Both the position numbers and the translations under genes were made by a program. Shown here one piece after another: positions 6,112 through 14,284 of a DNA stretch of 37,168 nt (position 1 is the stretch's first letter; each line of letters starts with the position of its first letter). Source of the stretch: Hyphomicrobiales bacterium. GTDB taxonomy: Bacteria > Pseudomonadota > Alphaproteobacteria > Rhizobiales > Beijerinckiaceae. The DNA lies in NCBI GenBank assembly GCA_027483945.1, contig JAIXTM010000021.1, positions 1 to 37,168 on the forward strand, written 5' to 3'. Below the pieces are notes generated by a model. The model made no database searches, was not told the DNA's origin, and saw only the letters and a program-made list of their open reading frames with translations.

Positions 6112-7257
6112 TCAGATCACGTAGGATCGCAGCGGCGGGAAGCCGTTGAACGCCACCGCCGAATAGGTGGTCGTGTAGGCGCCGGTTCCTTCGATCAGCA
6201 CCTTGTCGCCGATCGAGAGGCTGACGGGGAGGAGATACGGCACCTTCTCGTACAGCACGTCCGCGGAATCGCAGGTCGGGCCGGCGAGGACGCAGGGCTC
6301 CATATTGTCCCCGTCCCGCTCGGTGCGGATCGGGTAGCGGATGGCCTCGTCCATCGTCTCGGCGAGACCGCCGAACTTGCCGATGTCGAGATAGACCCAG
6401 CGCACCGCGTCGTCCTCGCTCTTCCTGGAGACGAGCACGACCTCGGCCTCGATGATGCCGGCATTGCCCACCATGCCGCGGCCCGGCTCGATGATCGTCT
6501 CCGGCAGCCGGTTGCCGAAATGCTTCGACAGCGACCGGAAGATCGCATCGCCGTAGGATTCCACGCCCGGCACCTGCTTGAGGTACTTGGTCGGGAAGCC
6601 GCCGCCGAGATTGACCATCGACAGGGAGATGCCGCGCTCCCGGCACTCCGCGAAGATCGCGGAGGCGGAGGCGAGCGCCTGGTCCCAGGCGCCGACATTG
6701 CCCTGCTGCGAGCCGACATGGAACGACACGCCGTAGGCGGCAAGGCCGAGCCGGTGCGCATGCTCCAGCACGTCGGTCGCCATCTCCGGCACGCAGCCGA
6801 ACTTGCGCGAGAGCGGCCATTCGGCGCCCGCGCCGTCGCACAGGATGCGGCAGAACACGCGCACGCGCTCGGCCTCCGCGGCCTCGCGCGCCCGGACGAT
6901 CTTCTCCACCTCGGCCTGGCAATCGACCGCGAGCAGGCGCACGCCGAGCTCCAGGGCGCGCACGATGTCGCGCTCCTTCTTGATCGTGTTGCCGAAGGAG
7001 ATGCGGTCCGCGGTCGCGCCGGCGGCCAGCGCCATCTCGATCTCGGCGACCGAGGCGCAGTCGAAGCACGAGCCGAGCCGGGCGAGCAGGCGCAGGATCT
7101 CCGGCGCCGGGTTCGCCTTCACGGCATAGAACACCCGCGTGTCGGGCAGGGCCCGGGCGAAGGCATGATAGTTCGTCTCGACCACGTCGAGATCGACCAC
7201 GACACACGGTCCGTCGTCACGGCGGGACCGAAGGAACTCACGGATGCGCTGCGTCAT
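6112..7257 (-). CDS. Ornithine decarboxylase, fold-type III PLP enzyme
   Basis: PLP-dependent decarboxylase of the eukaryotic-type ODC / DAP decarboxylase / alanine-racemase fold. It converts ornithine (some homologues also take lysine) to putrescine in the cytoplasm. The protein is 381 residues. The PLP lysine lies in VFYAVKANP (K47). Downstream are FHVGSQ (H180), LGGGFPTKY (217-225), EPGRGMVGNAG (258-268) and CDSADVLYE (C329, D330), the last being the substrate and dimer-interface motif. I chose ATG at 7257, with GGGGAG about 8 bases upstream; the open frame to 7809 is leader RNA, not protein. It is the first gene of the polyamine cluster. Confidence 0.95.
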   Translation of the reverse strand: MTQRIREFLRSRRDDGPCVVVDLDVVETNYHAFARALPDTRVFYAVKANPAPEILRLLARLGSCFDCASVAEIEMALAAGATADRISFGNTIKKERDIVRALELGVRLLAVDCQAEVEKIVRAREAAEAERVRVFCRILCDGAGAEWPLSRKFGCVPEMATDVLEHAHRLGLAAYGVSFHVGSQQGNVGAWDQALASASAIFAECRERGISLSMVNLGGGFPTKYLKQVPGVESYGDAIFRSLSKHFGNRLPETIIEPGRGMVGNAGIIEAEVVLVSRKSEDDAVRWVYLDIGKFGGLAETMDEAIRYPIRTERDGDNMEPCVLAGPTCDSADVLYEKVPYLLPVSLSIGDKVLIEGTGAYTTTYSAVAFNGFPPLRSYVI

Positions 7258-7715
7258 CGGCGCGTCTCCCCAACAAGCTTCAGGGGCGACGGACGCGTCC
7301 AGCGTCCGAAGCCCGGCATGATGCGGTTGCGCTGCCTCGCCCGGTCCGCGCGATGGAGACGCGAAACCGGACGGCGGTAACGAACCGACCGTGCTGCCTA
7401 CGCTTTGGAAGGGGGTTCCCTCCGCACGCCTGGCAATGATGGACAAGCCTCTTCGGTGTCGACCTTTGGAGGGCCGACGAGACCAAAAAAGCCCGCTCCG
7501 TCGTTGCTTTAAGCTGCGTCCCCCGTGGAGAGCGGGGTTCGCCGGTTTCGCCTCCGGCTGCCGGTTGCATGTCGGGGTTCGGCGTTTCCGCCGGGATCGC
7601 CGCCTTGGGGCTCCCGCCCGTCCGGCATCGATCCTTAAACCCCTGGCGGCTGTCCGGCCTCTTGTCCGGATGCCCACCAACCGGCACGCGGCCACAGGCA
7701 CGTGCGAAATTGGGC
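7258..7715 (-). promoter_or_regulatory. Long 5' leader of the decarboxylase gene, probable speF-type RNA element
   Basis: About 458 bases separate the predicted transcription start (near 7715) from the decarboxylase ATG. Alphaproteobacterial ornithine decarboxylase genes are known to carry a large conserved cis-RNA called speF (Rfam), and length and position fit. I did not align it to the model. The leader holds a terminator-like hairpin (7485-7536), a smaller hairpin using the same 5' strand, and an open frame across most of it. It is inferred to sense polyamine or ornithine level. Confidence 0.55.
7485..7536 (-). terminator. Terminator-like hairpin inside the decarboxylase leader
   Basis: Read on the minus strand, CCCGCTC (7536-7530) pairs with GAGCGGG (7498-7492), followed by C and six T (7490-7485). 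The same 5' strand can instead form CCCCG...CGGGG (7537-7533 with 7525-7521). The two folds exclude each other, which is the layout of an attenuator. The loop of the terminator form is long (about 31 bases), so strength is uncertain. Confidence 0.45.
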
Positions 7716-7721
7716 AGGGGT

Positions 7722-7750
7722 TAGATACGCCCGATGCCCCCCCTTCACAA
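7722..7750 (-). promoter_or_regulatory. Sigma-70 promoter of the polyamine cluster
   Basis: On the minus strand, TTGTGA (7750-7745) and TATCTA (7727-7722) are separated by exactly 17 bases. This gives a start near 7715 and the long leader described above. The match is good for a GC-rich genome. Confidence 0.55.
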
Positions 7751-7983
7751 GACCTTTTTGACCCCCGTCCCGAATTTTTCTGAATCCGGGTTTCCGCTCG
7801 GCTTATCAAGGCGTTACCCGGGCCACGGAATGGCCGCTTTCGCCTCCCAGCCTATGCCCTCGTCAGGGCGTGCGTTTCCGGCCCCTCGGGAATCGTCCTC
7901 GGCCATGGACCTCGCCGCGCCTTTCGCCTATTCGTCATCGACTTCGCGCCGCCCCGGCGCGAGCCCCTGAACGCCAGAGCACC

Positions 7984-9579
7984 ATGTCTTCGACCAACCG
8001 GCCGCTTCTCTCCCGCCGCCGCTTCTTCGAGCTTGTCGCCGCCCTCGCCGCCACGCCGGCTTTCGCCCAGTCCGGGCCGGGCCAGCCCGCTTCCGGCCCG
8101 CCGGGGAACGGCCCGGTGCCCGCGCCGCCGCGCTTCACCTACGACACGGTCGTCAGGCGCGCGCGCGAACTGTCCCAGGCCCCCTTCGACGGTTCGGTCC
8201 CGGCTCTGCCGGAGCCGCTGTCCAAGCTCGATTTCGATGCCTATCGCGACATCCGCTTCCGGCCCGAGCGCGCGCTCCTCACGGGGGGCCCGTTCCGGAT
8301 GCAGATGTTCCATCCCGGCTTCCTGTTCCAGCGCACCGTGACGGTGAACATCGTGCGCGACGGCGTCGCGACGCCGGTTCCCTATTCCAACCAGCTCTTC
8401 GATTACGGCCGGAACCGTTTCGAGCGGCCGCTGCCGGTCAATCTCGGCTTCGCGGGCTTCCGCCTCCATTATCCGCTCAACGATCCGCGGGTGATGGACG
8501 AGCTGATCTCCTTCCTCGGCGCCAGCTATTTCCGCTTCCTCGGCCGCGGCCAACGCTATGGCCTCTCGGCGCGGGGCCTCGCCATCGATGCCGGCGGCGC
8601 GCAGGAGGAATTCCCCTTCTTCCGCGAGTTCTGGATCGAGCCGCCGGCCCAGGCCGCCGAGCGCTGCGTCGTCCATGCGCTCCTCGACGGCCAGTCCGTC
8701 ACCGGCGCCTTCGAGTTCGCCATCTATCCGCAGGCGGAGACGGTGGTGGAAGTGGCGGCGACGCTCTTTCCCCGGCGCTCCCTGTCCCGGGTCGGCATCG
8801 CGCCGCTCACCTCCATGTTCTTCTCCGGCGAGAACGACCGCCGCGTCGGCGACGATTTCCGCTCCGAGATGCACGATTCCGACGGGCTCCTCATCCATTC
8901 CGGCTCCGGCGAATGGATCTGGCGCCCGCTGCGCAATCCGTCCGTCACCGCGGTCTCCGCCTTCGTGGAGCGCAACGTGCGCGGTTTTGGCCTGATGCAG
9001 CGTGACCGCGTCTTCGAGCATTACCAGGACCTCGACCTCGCCTACGAGCTGCGCCCGTCCTACTGGATCGAGCCGGACGGCGACTGGGGCGAGGGCCATG
9101 TGGAACTCGTCGAGATCCCCACCACCGACGAGACCAACGACAACATCGTCGCCGCCTGGGTGCCGCGCCAGCCTTACGAGCCGGGCCAGCCCGTCTCGCT
9201 GCGCTACCGCATGACCTCGGTGATGGACGCCGCCGAGCTCCATTCCGGCGCGCGGGCGGTCAATACCTACCAGACCGCGCCCAAGGCGCTGGGCTCGCCG
9301 GAGCCGGTCCAGCCGGGCTCGCGCCGCTTCATCATCGATTTCGCCGGCGGCGACCTCGCCTTCTATCTGCGCCAGGCCGACCAGGTGCAGATCGTGCCCT
9401 CGATCAGCCAGGGCCGGATCATCCGCACCTTCGTGGTGCCGAACCCCAATATCGAGGGGTTCCGCGCCGCGATCGACGTGCAGGTCGAGCCGGGCCGCTC
9501 CGCGGACCTGCGCGCCTTCCTGCGCGCCGGCAACCGGGCGCTGACCGAGACCTGGACCTATCCCTTCGCGCCCGGCTGA
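7984..9579 (+). CDS. opgG: Periplasmic glucan biosynthesis protein, MdoG/OpgG/OpgD family
   Basis: A 531-residue periplasmic protein that acts on the backbone of osmoregulated periplasmic glucans. The N-terminus is a twin-arginine signal (SRRRFFE, about 11-17, then a hydrophobic stretch ending TPAFA), as in OpgD. The mature part carries MdoG landmarks: LDFDAYRDIRF, GGPFRMQMFHPGFLF, NQLFDYG, FRLHYPLN, SMFFSGEN, SDGLLIHSG, WIWRPLRNP and FGLMQRDR, and an Ig-like C-terminal domain. I chose ATG at 7984 because the signal peptide starts there; the ribosome site is weak, and an open frame runs upstream to 7870. No opgH glucosyltransferase is nearby. The TATGGLSARGLAID-like area and overall length are normal for the family. 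Confidence 0.95.
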   Translation: MSSTNRPLLSRRRFFELVAALAATPAFAQSGPGQPASGPPGNGPVPAPPRFTYDTVVRRARELSQAPFDGSVPALPEPLSKLDFDAYRDIRFRPERALLTGGPFRMQMFHPGFLFQRTVTVNIVRDGVATPVPYSNQLFDYGRNRFERPLPVNLGFAGFRLHYPLNDPRVMDELISFLGASYFRFLGRGQRYGLSARGLAIDAGGAQEEFPFFREFWIEPPAQAAERCVVHALLDGQSVTGAFEFAIYPQAETVVEVAATLFPRRSLSRVGIAPLTSMFFSGENDRRVGDDFRSEMHDSDGLLIHSGSGEWIWRPLRNPSVTAVSAFVERNVRGFGLMQRDRVFEHYQDLDLAYELRPSYWIEPDGDWGEGHVELVEIPTTDETNDNIVAAWVPRQPYEPGQPVSLRYRMTSVMDAAELHSGARAVNTYQTAPKALGSPEPVQPGSRRFIIDFAGGDLAFYLRQADQVQIVPSISQGRIIRTFVVPNPNIEGFRAAIDVQVEPGRSADLRAFLRAGNRALTETWTYPFAPG

Positions 9580-9676
9580 TTCCGGCCGGGCTGACGAAGC
9601 GGCAGCGGCGCCCTGGCGCTTGCCCCGGGCGGTGCGGCAGGGCATGACCGGCCCCTGACAGACGCTGAGACGGGGG

Positions 9677-10732
9677 ATGCGCGCGATGGCGGAAATCGGA
9701 CTCAACCGGCGGCATTTCGGCGCCGGGCTCGCGGCGGCCCTCGCCATGCCCAAGGCCGGCCTCGCGCAAGGTGCCGGCGTCTCCGGCTCGGGGCGCGACC
9801 GCGTCACCTTCGGCACGAACTGGCTCGCCCAGGGCGAGCATGGCGGCTTCTACCAGGCCCTCGCCGACGGCACCTATGCCCGCCACGGCCTCGACGTCAC
9901 GATCGTGCCCGGCGGCCCGGGCATCAACAACCGCCTCATGATGTCGACCGGCAAGCTCGACTTCTACATGGGTGGCAACCTGATCCAGCCCTTCTCGGTG
10001 GTGGAGCGCGTCATCCCGACCAAGATCGTCGCGGCGATCTTCCAGAAGGACCCGCAGATCTTCATGACCCATCCGGGGCAGGGCCTCGACACCTGGGAGG
10101 CGTTCAAGCGGGCGAAGACGATCTTCGTCTCCAAGGACGCGCTCGCCTCCTTCTACCGCTGGATGATCGCCGAGCACGGCTTCACGGAGGCCCAGACCAA
10201 GCCCTACGGCTTCAACCCGGCGCCCTTCCTGGCGGACAAGGCCTCGGCCCAGCAGGGCTACCTCACCTCCGAGCCCTTCTCGATCGAGAAGGCGGGCGGC
10301 TTTAGGCCCAACGTCTTCCTGCTCGCCGATCACGGCTTCGACACCTATTCCACGACGATCGAGACGCAGATCTCCACCATCGAGACCCGCGCCGACCTCG
10401 TGCAGCGCTTCGTCGATGCCTCGATCCTGGGCTGGTACACTTACCTTTACGGCGACAACGCCGCCGCCAACGCCCTGATCATGCGCGACAACCCGGACAT
10501 CACGCCCGAGCGCCTCGCCTTCTCCCTGGCGAAGATGAAGGAATACGGCATCGTCGATTCCGGCGAGGCCGCCGGTTCCGGCATCGGCGCGATGAGCGAG
10601 GCGCGCGTGAAGAGCTTCTTCGAGCGCATGGTCCGGTCCGAGGTGACGCCGTCCTCGGTGGACTGGCGCCGCAGCTTCACCCTGCAATTCGTCAACAAGG
10701 GCGTCGGCATGAACCTGCGCCCGAAGCCCTGA
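9677..10732 (+). CDS. ABC transporter substrate-binding protein, NMT1/SsuA-like
   Basis: Periplasmic binding protein of an importer related to the ThiY/SsuA/TauA group (NMT1-like fold). Residues about 11-30 form a twin-arginine-like signal (NRRHFGAG, hydrophobic stretch, GLAQG). The mature protein starts VTFGTNWLAQGEHGGFYQAL and has GLDVTIVPGGP and KLDFYMGG, the usual N-lobe pattern of the family. ATG at 9677 and ATG at 9686 are both possible; GGGGG at 9672-9676 fits the second better. The ATPase begins 10 bases downstream. Substrate is unresolved: pyrimidine/thiamine precursors, sulfonates or another organic solute are all possible, and no biosynthetic gene nearby helps. Confidence 0.9.
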   Translation: MRAMAEIGLNRRHFGAGLAAALAMPKAGLAQGAGVSGSGRDRVTFGTNWLAQGEHGGFYQALADGTYARHGLDVTIVPGGPGINNRLMMSTGKLDFYMGGNLIQPFSVVERVIPTKIVAAIFQKDPQIFMTHPGQGLDTWEAFKRAKTIFVSKDALASFYRWMIAEHGFTEAQTKPYGFNPAPFLADKASAQQGYLTSEPFSIEKAGGFRPNVFLLADHGFDTYSTTIETQISTIETRADLVQRFVDASILGWYTYLYGDNAAANALIMRDNPDITPERLAFSLAKMKEYGIVDSGEAAGSGIGAMSEARVKSFFERMVRSEVTPSSVDWRRSFTLQFVNKGVGMNLRPKP

Positions 10733-10742
10733 GCCGGCGTCC

Positions 10743-11507
10743 ATGGGCGACGGCGCCGCGTCCCCGCTGGTCGCGTTGCACGGCGTGGGCCGGGCCTTCC
10801 CGTCCGGCCCGGCACTCGAGGGCCTGTCGCTCTCCGTCGCGGCGGGCGAGTTCGTGACGCTCGTCGGCCCTTCCGGCTGCGGCAAGTCCACGACCCTGCG
10901 GCTGGTGGCGGGCCTCGACATGCCGACCTCGGGAACCATCACCTGGGCGGACGGGGCGCCGCCCGCCCTTGGCTTCGTCTTCCAGGACCCGACCCTCATG
11001 CCCTGGGCGACGCTGGTGCGGAACGTCGCCCTGCCGCTGGAGCTGCAGGGCGTCCCCGCGGGCGAGACGCGGGCGCGGGTCGATGCCGCCATTGCCGCGG
11101 TCGGGCTGGAGGACGCGCGGGGCCTGTATCCCCGCGAGATGTCGGGCGGCATGCGTATGCGCGCCTCCATCGCCCGCGCGCTGGTCGGCCGGCCCCGCCT
11201 CGTCCTCATGGACGAGCCCTTCGCCGCGCTCGACGAGATGACGCGATTCCGGCTCAACGACGACCTCCTGCGGCTGCGGCGCGAGACCGGCGCCACCGTC
11301 CTCTTCGTCACCCATTCGATCTACGAGGCGGCCTATCTCTCCGACCGCATCGTCGTCCTGTCGGCGCGGCCGGGCCGGGCCATCGCCGACATCGCGGCAG
11401 GCCCGCCGACCGACCGTGCCGGATACCGCCATTCCGCGCCCTTCATGGCCGTGTGCCAGGAGGTCGCCGCCGCTTTGCGCCGCGCGGACGCGGCGGAGGC
11501 CGCGTGA
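10743..11507 (+). CDS. ABC transporter ATP-binding protein, SsuB/TauB/ThiZ-like
   Basis: A 254-residue ATPase that powers the importer. Walker A is GPSGCGKST (42-50), Q-loop Q81 in FVFQDPTLMPW, signature MSGGMRMR (133-140, using SGGM instead of SGGQ as is common in this subfamily), Walker B LVLMDEPF (153-160), D-loop ALDE, and switch histidine H191 in VTHS. It overlaps the permease start by one base (TGATG), which points to translational coupling. Confidence 0.95.
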   Translation: MGDGAASPLVALHGVGRAFPSGPALEGLSLSVAAGEFVTLVGPSGCGKSTTLRLVAGLDMPTSGTITWADGAPPALGFVFQDPTLMPWATLVRNVALPLELQGVPAGETRARVDAAIAAVGLEDARGLYPREMSGGMRMRASIARALVGRPRLVLMDEPFAALDEMTRFRLNDDLLRLRRETGATVLFVTHSIYEAAYLSDRIVVLSARPGRAIADIAAGPPTDRAGYRHSAPFMAVCQEVAAALRRADAAEAA

Positions 11508-12286
11508 TGGACCTCTCCCGCATCCTCCCGCCCGCTTTGGCACTCGCGCTCGCGCTCGGCGCCTGGGAAGCCGGCGTGCGGATCGCCGGCGTGCCGGCCT
11601 ATATCCTGCCCGCGCCGAGCCTCGTCCTCATGACGCTCTGGCAGGACCGGGCGGTCCTGCTGCCCTCGCTCCTCGTCACGCTGCGCACGACCCTCGTCGC
11701 GCTGGCCCTGGCGGCCGCCGGCGGGATCGGGCTCGCCATCCTGTTCACCCATGCGAGGTGGCTGGAGCGGGCGCTCTATCCCTTCGCCGTCGTGATGCAG
11801 GTGACCCCCATCGTCGCCATCGCGCCGCTGCTGCTCATCTATGCCGAGCAGCCGGCCGCGGTGCTGGCCTGCGCCTTCCTCGTCGCCTTCTTCCCCATCC
11901 TCGCCAATGCCTCTCTGGGCCTCGCCTCCACCGACCGGGGGCTGGTGGACCTGTTCCGCCTTTCCCGCGCCAGCCGGATGCAGGAATTGTGGCGCCTGCG
12001 CCTGCCCTCCGCCCTGCCCCAGATCCTGGCGGGCCTGCGCATCGGCGGCGGGCTGTCTTTGGTCGGGGCGGTGGTGGCCGAGATCGCCGCCGGCACGGCG
12101 GGCGCCGGGGCGGGGCTCGCCTTCCGCATCGTGGAGGCGGGCTACCGCCTCAACATCCCGCGCATGTTCGCGGCCCTCGTCCTCATCGCCCTCGCGGGCC
12201 TCGCCATCTTCGCCTTGCTCGCCTGGCTCTCGCGCCGGCTGCTGGCGCCCTGGCACGAAAGCGCCGTCCCGGGACGTCAGGGCTGA
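11507..12286 (+). CDS. ABC transporter permease, SsuC/TauC-like
   Basis: A 259-residue inner-membrane permease with about six hydrophobic segments. The BPD transport EAA-loop region is visible around LFRLSRASRMQELWRLRLPS (about 150-169), followed by ALPQILAGLRIGGGLSLVGA, the coupling-helix context of the family. The ATG overlaps the ATPase stop; an in-frame extension back to 11453 is Arg/Gly-rich and unlikely. It is the last gene of the three-gene importer operon. Confidence 0.94.
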   Translation: MDLSRILPPALALALALGAWEAGVRIAGVPAYILPAPSLVLMTLWQDRAVLLPSLLVTLRTTLVALALAAAGGIGLAILFTHARWLERALYPFAVVMQVTPIVAIAPLLLIYAEQPAAVLACAFLVAFFPILANASLGLASTDRGLVDLFRLSRASRMQELWRLRLPSALPQILAGLRIGGGLSLVGAVVAEIAAGTAGAGAGLAFRIVEAGYRLNIPRMFAALVLIALAGLAIFALLAWLSRRLLAPWHESAVPGRQG

Positions 12287-12377
12287 CGCGCACGCAGAGG
12301 GGGCATGCAAAAGCCTCCCTGTGCGCAAATGCCCCTGCCCGCTAGGGTGGCGACGTTTCCGGGACCGTCCAGCCGCC

Positions 12378-13286
12378 ATGACCGAAAGCGTGACCATCGA
12401 GCCGTCGCCCGCCTCCCTCCGGCGCGACCGCCTCACCGGCATCGCGCTGATGTGCGCGGCCCTCGTCTGCTTCGCCGGCCTCGACGCCACCGCCAAGTAT
12501 CTCACGGGTTACATGAGCCCGCTCCAGGCGGTCTGGGCGCGCTATACCGCGAGCGTCGTCCTCGTCACGCTCCTCATCAATCCGTGGACCCATCCCAAAG
12601 TGCTGCGCACCGCGCGCCCCTGGGTGCAGGTGGCGCGCTCGCTGCTGCTCTTCGGCTCCACGATCTTCAACTTCATGGCGCTGCAATATCTCCAGCTCGC
12701 CGAGACGATGGCGCTCGCCTTCACCGTGCCGCTCCTCGTCGTCCTCATCGCCGGGCGGCTCCTGGGCGAGCGGGTCGGCCTCAACCGGATCCTCGCGGTT
12801 CTGGTCGGCTTTATCGGCGTCGTCGTCATCACCCGGCCGGGGATCGACGGGGTCCACCCGGCGGTCCTGCTGGGGCTCGGCAGCGCGCTCTGCTATGCGC
12901 TCTACAACATCGCGACGCGGTTCCTCGCCGGCCATGACAGCCCCGAAACCACGATGGTCTATTCGGGCCTTGCCGGCGTCATCGTTCTGACCCCCGCCTT
13001 GCCGCTGTTCTGGACCGACCCGCCCTCGCTGGCGGTCGCCGGGATGATGGTCTTCATGGGGGCCTGCGGCGCCATCGGCCACTGGCTCCTGATCCTCGCC
13101 CATCGCCGCGCGCCGGCCGCCGTGCTCTCGCCCTTCATCTATACGCAGATCGTGTGGATGATCGCGCTGGGCTGGCTGATCTTCGGCGACCTGCCGCATC
13201 CGGCGACGCTGGTGGGCGTTGCCATCGTCGCCGCCTCCGGGCTCTATCTGCTGCAATACGAGCGGCGCCGGCCCATGGTGGGCTGA
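12378..13286 (+). CDS. EamA/DMT superfamily transporter
   Basis: A 302-residue inner-membrane protein with about ten hydrophobic helices in two EamA repeats (roughly residues 18-150 and 165-295). Repeat 1 has FAGLDATAKYL and PLQAVWARY; repeat 2 starts GLGSALCYALYNIATRFLAG. Such proteins usually export amino acids, nucleosides or other metabolites, and the substrate is not readable. I chose ATG at 12378; the upstream frame is a shadow of the permease gene. The 91-base gap upstream holds a partial inverted repeat (GGGGCAT...ATGCCCC) that may separate it from the ABC operon. The dehydrogenase gene follows 28 bases later. Confidence 0.92.
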   Translation: MTESVTIEPSPASLRRDRLTGIALMCAALVCFAGLDATAKYLTGYMSPLQAVWARYTASVVLVTLLINPWTHPKVLRTARPWVQVARSLLLFGSTIFNFMALQYLQLAETMALAFTVPLLVVLIAGRLLGERVGLNRILAVLVGFIGVVVITRPGIDGVHPAVLLGLGSALCYALYNIATRFLAGHDSPETTMVYSGLAGVIVLTPALPLFWTDPPSLAVAGMMVFMGACGAIGHWLLILAHRRAPAAVLSPFIYTQIVWMIALGWLIFGDLPHPATLVGVAIVAASGLYLLQYERRRPMVG

Positions 13287-13314
13287 TTGTCCGCCTTGGA
13301 CGGACGACCGACCG

Positions 13315-14280
13315 ATGGCGCAGACCGACATCCTGATGATGGGGCCCATGCTCCCGCTGGTCATGACGGGGCTCGAAGGACGCTTCCGCGTCCACCGCCT
13401 CTGGGAGCAGGAGGACCCGGACGCGTTCCTGCGCGATAAGGGCGCGGCCATTCGCGGTGTCGCGGCCGCGGTCAGCCGCCGGCCGGTGCGGGCTGAGATC
13501 ATCGCGGCGCTGCCGAACCTGGAGATCGTCGCCAATTTCGGCGTCGGCTACGAGAATGTCGACGTCCTGGCCGCCGCCCGGCGCGGCGTCGTCGTCACCA
13601 ACACGCCGGACGTCCTCACCGAGGAGGTGGCGGACCTCTCCGTCGGCCTCGTCATCGCCACGGTGCGCCGCATCCCCGAGGCCGACCGCTACCTGCGCGA
13701 GGGCCGTTGGCCGGAGGCGCCGTTCCCGCTCACCGGCACGCTGCGCGGCAAGACCGTCGGCATCCTCGGCCTCGGTCGGATCGGGCGGGCTATCGCCACC
13801 CGGCTGGAAGCCTTCGGCCTCGCCATCGCCTATTGCGGCCGCCGGCGGCAGGACGACGTGCCTTATGCCTACCACCCGGACGCCGTGGCCCTCGCCGGGG
13901 CCTGCGACATCCTCGTCGTCGTGACGCCGGGCGGCGAGGAGACGCGAAACCTCGTCGACGCCAGGGTCCTCAAGGCGCTCGGGCCGGACGGCATCCTGAT
14001 CAATGTCGGACGCGGCAGCGTGGTGGACGAGCCGGCCCTGATTCAGGCCCTGAAGGACGGCACGATCGCCGCGGCGGGGCTCGACGTCTTCGCCGACGAG
14101 CCGCGCGTGCCGGACGCCCTGATCGCCTGCCCCAACACGGTGCTGCTGCCCCATGTCGCCTCGGCCTCGCAGCACACCCGCGATGCCATGGGCCAGCTCG
14201 TGGTCGACAACCTCGTATCCTGGTTCGAGGGCCGCGGCCCCGTGACGCCGGTGGCGGAGACGCCCGTCCCCGCGCGCTGA
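13315..14280 (+). CDS. NAD(P)-dependent D-2-hydroxyacid dehydrogenase
   Basis: A 321-residue oxidoreductase of the D-isomer-specific 2-hydroxyacid dehydrogenase family, probably a glyoxylate/hydroxypyruvate reductase. The cofactor motif is GLGRIG (152-157). The catalytic residues expected for the family are R233 (NVGRGSVVDE), E262 (VFADEP) and H280 (LLPHVASAS). NFGVGYENVDV (74-84) is the substrate-loop region. RRR (176-178) after the second Rossmann strand (YCGRRR) suggests NADPH preference. ATG at 13315 gives the normal length. It is co-directional with the EamA gene and may be co-transcribed; it converges on the GNAT gene with 4 bases between stops. Confidence 0.94.
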   Translation: MAQTDILMMGPMLPLVMTGLEGRFRVHRLWEQEDPDAFLRDKGAAIRGVAAAVSRRPVRAEIIAALPNLEIVANFGVGYENVDVLAAARRGVVVTNTPDVLTEEVADLSVGLVIATVRRIPEADRYLREGRWPEAPFPLTGTLRGKTVGILGLGRIGRAIATRLEAFGLAIAYCGRRRQDDVPYAYHPDAVALAGACDILVVVTPGGEETRNLVDARVLKALGPDGILINVGRGSVVDEPALIQALKDGTIAAAGLDVFADEPRVPDALIACPNTVLLPHVASASQHTRDAMGQLVVDNLVSWFEGRGPVTPVAETPVPAR

Positions 14281-14284
14281 CGGC

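Noticed and set aside
7258-7809. 184-residue N-terminal extension of the ornithine decarboxylase
   Set aside because: It passes through the promoter and leader hairpins, and the enzyme has normal length from ATG 7257.
9658-9676. CTGAGA before the ABC binding-protein gene, as in a TPP riboswitch
   Set aside because: The other conserved parts of the THI element are missing and the gap is too short to hold one.
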